From the NCBI GenBank assembly GCA_946885425.1, contig CAMPGJ010000035.1, forward strand, positions 1 through 9,307: a stretch of DNA of 9,307 bases. The letters run 5' to 3'. The stretch comes from an uncultured bacterium (GTDB lineage Bacteria; Patescibacteria; Microgenomatia; Levybacterales; UBA12049). This document shows, piece after piece, positions 5,922 through 9,307 of the stretch. The stretch's first letter is position 1; each line of letters begins with the position of its first letter. The translations under genes were made by a program, and so were the position numbers. The notes beneath the pieces are model-generated. The model was not told the origin of the DNA. It saw only the letters and a program-made list of their open reading frames with translations, and did no database searches.

Positions 5922-7127
5922 TTACTGGGTCTCCGCGGGGGTGGTTTCTTCTGGGGTGGGCGCTTCTTTTATGGCTTGGACGAAGGCGAAGAAGCCTTTG
6001 CTGTCTTCAAATACAAATATAGGGTAGAGATATTCCTGGTCAGTTTCTCCTAGGTAGTAAGCCAGATAGACATTGTTGATTTGTACTTGATTATCAGATG
6101 AACCTGGAGCATATGGAGATGAGGCAATATATGCTTTGCCTTCTTGTAATTCTGCAAATGCTTCTTCTGCTGTTTTTATAGGGTATGTTGCTATCTCTTC
6201 CGGTTGTCGGTCAACAGTTTGATGTTTGAAGTGCGCTTCGACAACCTCTACATCACTCTGTCCTGATGCAATGGTAAAGTTCATTGTTGATTGCGGAGGG
6301 TTAGGATAGAGTATGGGCAATTTAATTTTTTTTGTTGGGCTCCATGTTCTTCCTGTTTCCAAATCATATTCAATATCTTTTTGATATAAATCTACCCTGA
6401 TTACTTTTGCGTCACTCAGAGAGTCAACTCGCTCAAGCGCTCCGTTAGTTATACTGAATAATTGTGGGTCTGTTGTGTAGTGAATATCTGGATCGACTTT
6501 CTGAGTTTTTTCCAGATTAATATCTGCAGGGAATTGCTGCATGTCATTAAGGAATTCCTGCACAGTTGTAATAGCTGCTGTTTGATCGGAGATTTTTTGT
6601 CCCGCGAGGACAATAAGTGATGTAAGATAGTCTGAAGTTAAATCAAAGTCATAGGAAAAGGTATTAACAATAATCTTTCTTCTAATTCCTGTAGGATCGT
6701 CCCATTCATAAAATGGTTCCTGTAATTTAATTTCAGGTACTTCTGTACCTTCAAGACCCACAAAATCAATCTTTTTTACTTTAGCTTTTGTTTTATCAAG
6801 TGCTAAAAGGTCCGGAGGGTTATGAACAATTTTATAAATATTTAATCTATCAGGGAATTCTGATTCTTCAGTGCCTGTTGTAGGTAATGCACCATCAAGT
6901 GTGTCGATTGTATATTTATATGTAGCATCATTAATATTTTCAGGAAATGTTAGGGGTGGAAGTTCTCCATAAGCCTGGTTTGCCGGTATTATCTGTGGAG
7001 GGAAAATGAGATCTTTTACAACTACGCCAATTTTGAACATGACAACAAGAACAATTACACCGGCTAATCCTATACCGATTCCAAGCCATGTCTTTTTTGC
7101 TGATTCTACTGTTTCATGAAGAGTCAT
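5922..7127 (-). CDS. Uncharacterised single-pass membrane protein with extracytoplasmic domain
   Basis: Protein of 401 aa. A short cytoplasmic N-terminus precedes one membrane segment (about residues 14-36, WLGIGIGLAGVIVLVVMF and following) with no signal-peptidase site that I can see, so it is probably anchored with the rest outside. The outer part is mixed alpha/beta without Cys pairs or catalytic motifs I can identify. The stretch at about 319-386 (TAEEAFAEL, then NNVYLAYYLGE, then LYPIFVFE and FFAFVQAI) has the helix-strand-strand pattern of PepSY/YycI-like modules. That is a fold-level guess only. The C-terminus is a Pro/Thr/Glu tail. ATG 7127 follows a -10-like TATACT by only 9 nt, so the mRNA may be nearly leaderless. 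It is transcribed divergently from gltX. Function unknown. Confidence 0.85.
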   Translation of the reverse strand: MTLHETVESAKKTWLGIGIGLAGVIVLVVMFKIGVVVKDLIFPPQIIPANQAYGELPPLTFPENINDATYKYTIDTLDGALPTTGTEESEFPDRLNIYKIVHNPPDLLALDKTKAKVKKIDFVGLEGTEVPEIKLQEPFYEWDDPTGIRRKIIVNTFSYDFDLTSDYLTSLIVLAGQKISDQTAAITTVQEFLNDMQQFPADINLEKTQKVDPDIHYTTDPQLFSITNGALERVDSLSDAKVIRVDLYQKDIEYDLETGRTWSPTKKIKLPILYPNPPQSTMNFTIASGQSDVEVVEAHFKHQTVDRQPEEIATYPIKTAEEAFAELQEGKAYIASSPYAPGSSDNQVQINNVYLAYYLGETDQEYLYPIFVFEDSKGFFAFVQAIKEAPTPEETTPAETQ

Positions 7128-7133
7128 CCTATC

Positions 7134-7162
7134 TTGAGTATAAGAGAAATATCAAGTACAAT
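7134..7162 (+). promoter_or_regulatory. Sigma70-type promoter for gltX
   Basis: -35 TTGAGT (7134-7139), 17-nt spacer, -10 TACAAT (7157-7162). The start is predicted near 7168-7170, at the very first bases of the leader hairpin. Confidence 0.65.
7137..7142 (-). promoter_or_regulatory. Possible -10 box for the 401-aa gene
   Basis: Minus-strand TATACT lies 9 nt upstream of the ATG. The -35 region is poor (a TTGCAT 18 nt further upstream). It overlaps the -35 box of the divergent gltX promoter. Confidence 0.4.
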
Positions 7163-7166
7163 GCAA

Positions 7167-7218
7167 GGGAGGTATCACTAGATACCTCCCGCAGGGGGAT
7201 ACCGTATGGTGATCCCCC
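7167..7218 (+). promoter_or_regulatory. Two tandem GC-rich hairpins in the gltX leader
   Basis: Hairpin 1 is a perfect 10-bp stem, GGGAGGTATC (7167-7176) / GATACCTCCC (7181-7190), with a 4-nt loop. Hairpin 2 pairs GGGGGATACC (7194-7203) with GGTGATCCCCC (7208-7218), with one bulged G. CTCCC of the first and GGGGG of the second could pair instead, so the leader has alternative folds. No T-run follows. A palindromic repeat or a 5' stabilising structure are both possible. Confidence 0.75.
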
Positions 7219-7231
7219 AATAAGAATCATC

Positions 7232-8671
7232 ATGGAACAACAAGTACAACAGCAAATGGTTAAAGTGCGTATTGCTCCCAGTCCAACTGGGTATCCGCAT
7301 ATAGGAACAATTTATCAAGCTCTATTTAATTGGGCTTTCGCCAAGAGGTATGGCGGCAGATTTGTCGTACGGATTGAAGATACAGATAGAGAGCGGTTTG
7401 TTGCTGATGCAGAACAGAAGATTTATGAAGCTCTTGACTGGTTTGGTCTTTCTGAGGATGAGAGTCCTCGTAAGGGAGGGCAACAAGCTCCTTATAAGCA
7501 GTCTGAGCGCCTTGCTATATATCAGAAATATGCGCAAGAGTTACTTGATAAAGGATTTGCGTATTTTGCCTATTTTCCAAAAGCAACAGCAGGAGTAAAG
7601 AAAGATTATTCAAAGTCCGCAGCAAAACCTGCTTTGGAGTTATATCCTTCTGCTTCTGTACAATCTCCTCCTCAAAATATTACGGAAATGCTTGCACGCG
7701 GAGATTGGGTACTGCGGATGAAAGTTCCTCAGGATACTAAGATAACGATAAAAGATGAAATACGAGGAGAAATAACATTTGAATCAAAACAGGTTAGCGA
7801 ACAGGTTCTTCTAAAATCAGACGGATACCCTACATATCATTTAGCTGCAGTGGTTGATGATCATTTGATGGGGATTACACATGTTGTCCGTGCCGAGGAA
7901 TGGTTAAGCTCAACACCTAAACATACGTTACTGTATGACTATTTTGGCTGGCAAAAACCATTATTTTTTCATACTTCACTACTGCGTAATCCAGACAAAT
8001 CAAAGCTTTCTAAACGCCATGGGCATACGGATGTAGCATGGTATCGGGCTGAAGGATTTTTGCCATTGGCTATCCTCAATTTTTTGGCTTTGATGGGTTG
8101 GAGTCACCCTGATGAAAAAGAAACATTTACTCTGGAAGAATTTATACAGCATTTTGAGTTGAAGGATCTTAAGGCTGTTGGTCCGATCTTTGATCTCACC
8201 AAGCTTGAATGGATGAATGGAATGTATATAAGGGAAATTCCACTTCCCACACTTGTGCAGATTATTAAGGATTATTCTGAAAGATATAGTGGGGGATGGG
8301 GTCATGTTTTGCGGTATATTGAACCAGAAAAACTGCAAAAGATAGTTGCTCTTGCACAATCAAGGATGAATACCATAAAAGAGTTTTACCCTTTATCAAA
8401 ACATCTTCTTGAAAAAACTTCTTTTTTCATCCAAACTGATATAGATAAGAAAATAGCTCAAGATTTGCTTACTGGATTCCAGACTGTCACAGATTGGAAT
8501 AAGGATTCAATTTTAGAAGTTTTCCGCGCAGTGCTGGTACAGCACAGCGTACGTATGCCTGTCTTATATACAATAATAACAGGTCAGAAGCAGGGGATGC
8601 CTCTGCCTGAATCGCTTGAGATATTAGGAAAAGAAGAGACCCTCAGGCGGCTTACTGAATCAATACGATAA
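7232..8671 (+). CDS. gltX: Glutamate--tRNA ligase
   Basis: Class I synthetase that attaches glutamate to tRNA(Glu), and in many bacteria lacking GlnRS also to tRNA(Gln). From ATG 7232 the product is 479 aa, the usual GluRS length. The HIGH motif appears as PHIGT (22-26) in RIAPSPTGYPHIGT, and the KMSKS motif as KLSKR (258-262). Between them are VRIEDTD (46-52), SDGYPTYHLAAVVDD (196-210) and GITHVVRAEEW (214-224). The zinc-ligand CxC of the E. coli enzyme is absent (YFAYF), as in many GluRS. A longer in-frame reading from 7088 is rejected because it crosses the promoter and both hairpins. ATG 7256 is an alternative start, and neither has a good Shine-Dalgarno. It is co-transcribed with the next gene. 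Confidence 0.94.
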   Translation: MEQQVQQQMVKVRIAPSPTGYPHIGTIYQALFNWAFAKRYGGRFVVRIEDTDRERFVADAEQKIYEALDWFGLSEDESPRKGGQQAPYKQSERLAIYQKYAQELLDKGFAYFAYFPKATAGVKKDYSKSAAKPALELYPSASVQSPPQNITEMLARGDWVLRMKVPQDTKITIKDEIRGEITFESKQVSEQVLLKSDGYPTYHLAAVVDDHLMGITHVVRAEEWLSSTPKHTLLYDYFGWQKPLFFHTSLLRNPDKSKLSKRHGHTDVAWYRAEGFLPLAILNFLALMGWSHPDEKETFTLEEFIQHFELKDLKAVGPIFDLTKLEWMNGMYIREIPLPTLVQIIKDYSERYSGGWGHVLRYIEPEKLQKIVALAQSRMNTIKEFYPLSKHLLEKTSFFIQTDIDKKIAQDLLTGFQTVTDWNKDSILEVFRAVLVQHSVRMPVLYTIITGQKQGMPLPESLEILGKEETLRRLTESIR

Positions 8672-9258
8672 TGGTTGAAGCATTCGCAAAATTCATTTCA
8701 TTTGTTTTTAATCCAATATTGGTATTACTTTTCGTACCTTTTGCTCTAATCTATAGCAATACAGGCGACTTATACATTGCTTCAATGTGGACCCTCTATA
8801 CCGCATTTTTTCTTCTTATGATGACTGTTTTTATTCTTTATTGTGTTCAGAAAAAAATTTTTACTGATATGGATGTATCTAAGAAAGAGCAACGGCCTTT
8901 GCTTTTTCTTGTGAGTATAATTTCAGCCTTACTGTACCTTTCCGGTTTGTTTTTGTTCCATGGGCCTTTTATTTTGTTTGTAATAGCATTTGGTATAATT
9001 TTTGGTATATTTGTTGCGAGCATTATCAATACAAAGATTAAAGCCAGTATCCACGTTGCGACAGTTTCGTCTCTTATTTTTGCAGTTGCTATGACGTACG
9101 ACGGTTATTATCGGTTATTGCTTCTTCTCATTCCGCTTGTCGCATGGGCAAGGGTGAGGATAAAGAGACATACCCGGTCTGAGACGATAGTGGGTGGTGC
9201 GCTTGGTATTGTATTGGCTTTGCTTATTTATTCGTTGGTGAGGATTCTCTCTCACTAA
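8671..9258 (+). CDS. PAP2-superfamily-like membrane phosphatase
   Basis: Small polytopic membrane protein of 195 aa with about five or six hydrophobic segments. Three spaced motifs follow the PAP2 (acid phosphatase / lipid phosphatase) signature: KKEQRP (71-76) for KX6RP with shortened spacing, ASIH (125-128) for PSGH, and AR-X5-H-X3-E (160-171) for SR-X5-H-X3-D. The putative catalytic histidines H128 and H167 and Arg161 are kept, with conservative change at the last acid. Known relatives dephosphorylate undecaprenyl diphosphate, phosphatidate or phosphatidylglycerophosphate, and the substrate here cannot be told. Its ATG overlaps the gltX stop by one base (TAATG), implying coupled translation. 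Confidence 0.7.
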   Translation: MVEAFAKFISFVFNPILVLLFVPFALIYSNTGDLYIASMWTLYTAFFLLMMTVFILYCVQKKIFTDMDVSKKEQRPLLFLVSIISALLYLSGLFLFHGPFILFVIAFGIIFGIFVASIINTKIKASIHVATVSSLIFAVAMTYDGYYRLLLLLIPLVAWARVRIKRHTRSETIVGGALGIVLALLIYSLVRILSH

Positions 9259-9298
9259 GTTAGGCGCATGACGGTAACGAAGTCTGTATAAGAAGGTG

Positions 9299-9304
9299 AG
9301 GAGG
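9299..9304 (+). promoter_or_regulatory. Shine-Dalgarno of a gene beyond the window
   Basis: AGGAGG lies at the right edge, preceded by GGTG. No start codon in suitable distance fits inside the window, so a gene probably begins just past 9307. The 49-bp spacer from 9259 holds nothing else I can support. Confidence 0.5.
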
Positions 9305-9307
9305 CTA

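Noticed and set aside
7088..7231. N-terminal extension of gltX
   Set aside because: It overlaps the divergent gene's start, the gltX promoter and both hairpins, and GluRS proteins begin close to the RIAPSPTG motif.
7322..7537. Small minus-strand frames within gltX, recJ, aspS and the PAP2-like gene
   Set aside because: All are antisense to well-supported coding regions and show no independent signals.

Overview
The window looks like a chromosomal stretch from a small-genome bacterium of moderately low GC (about 40% by eye). The best guess is a Candidate Phyla Radiation (Patescibacteria, Microgenomates-like) organism. Reasons: tight gene packing with short overlaps, an archaeal-type AspRS without the bacterial GAD insertion, weak or absent Shine-Dalgarno sites before most genes, and several small palindromic or heptamer-periodic repeats, some inside a coding frame. 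TGA is used as a normal stop. The lineage is an inference.

Layout: (1) 1-1703 (+), the 3' part of recJ, open at the left edge, carrying three repeat-like insertions in frame. (2) 1679-3076 (-), a 465-aa protein of unknown function whose C-terminal half reads like a divergent RelA/SpoT-type nucleotidyltransferase. It converges on recJ with a 25-bp overlap. (3) 3077-3398, a 322-bp regulatory region with back-to-back promoters whose -35 boxes overlap. On the minus side there is a leader of about 140 nt with a perfect intrinsic terminator, a mutually exclusive antiterminator and a third hairpin that competes with the antiterminator. It also holds two overlapping micro-ORFs. On the plus side is the aspS leader, made of heptamer-periodic inverted repeat. 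(4) 3399-5814 (+), aspS overlapping a D,D-carboxypeptidase (dacA-like) gene by 44 nt. (5) 5815-5921, a convergent intergenic region made almost entirely of two 18-bp inverted-repeat modules. (6) 5922-7127 (-), an uncharacterised single-pass membrane protein. (7) 7128-7231, a second divergent region with overlapping promoters and two strong hairpins in the gltX leader. (8) 7232-9258 (+), gltX followed, with a 1-nt overlap, by a PAP2-like membrane phosphatase. (9) 9259-9307, a short spacer ending in a strong Shine-Dalgarno for a gene beyond the window.

The genes are mostly housekeeping: DNA repair, two aminoacyl-tRNA synthetases, and envelope enzymes (peptidoglycan carboxypeptidase, probable lipid-phosphate phosphatase). 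Each synthetase shares a promoter region with a divergent gene of unknown role. The most interesting object is the attenuator-like leader in front of the RelA/SpoT-like gene. The second is the set of 7-bp-periodic repeats seen at four sites.
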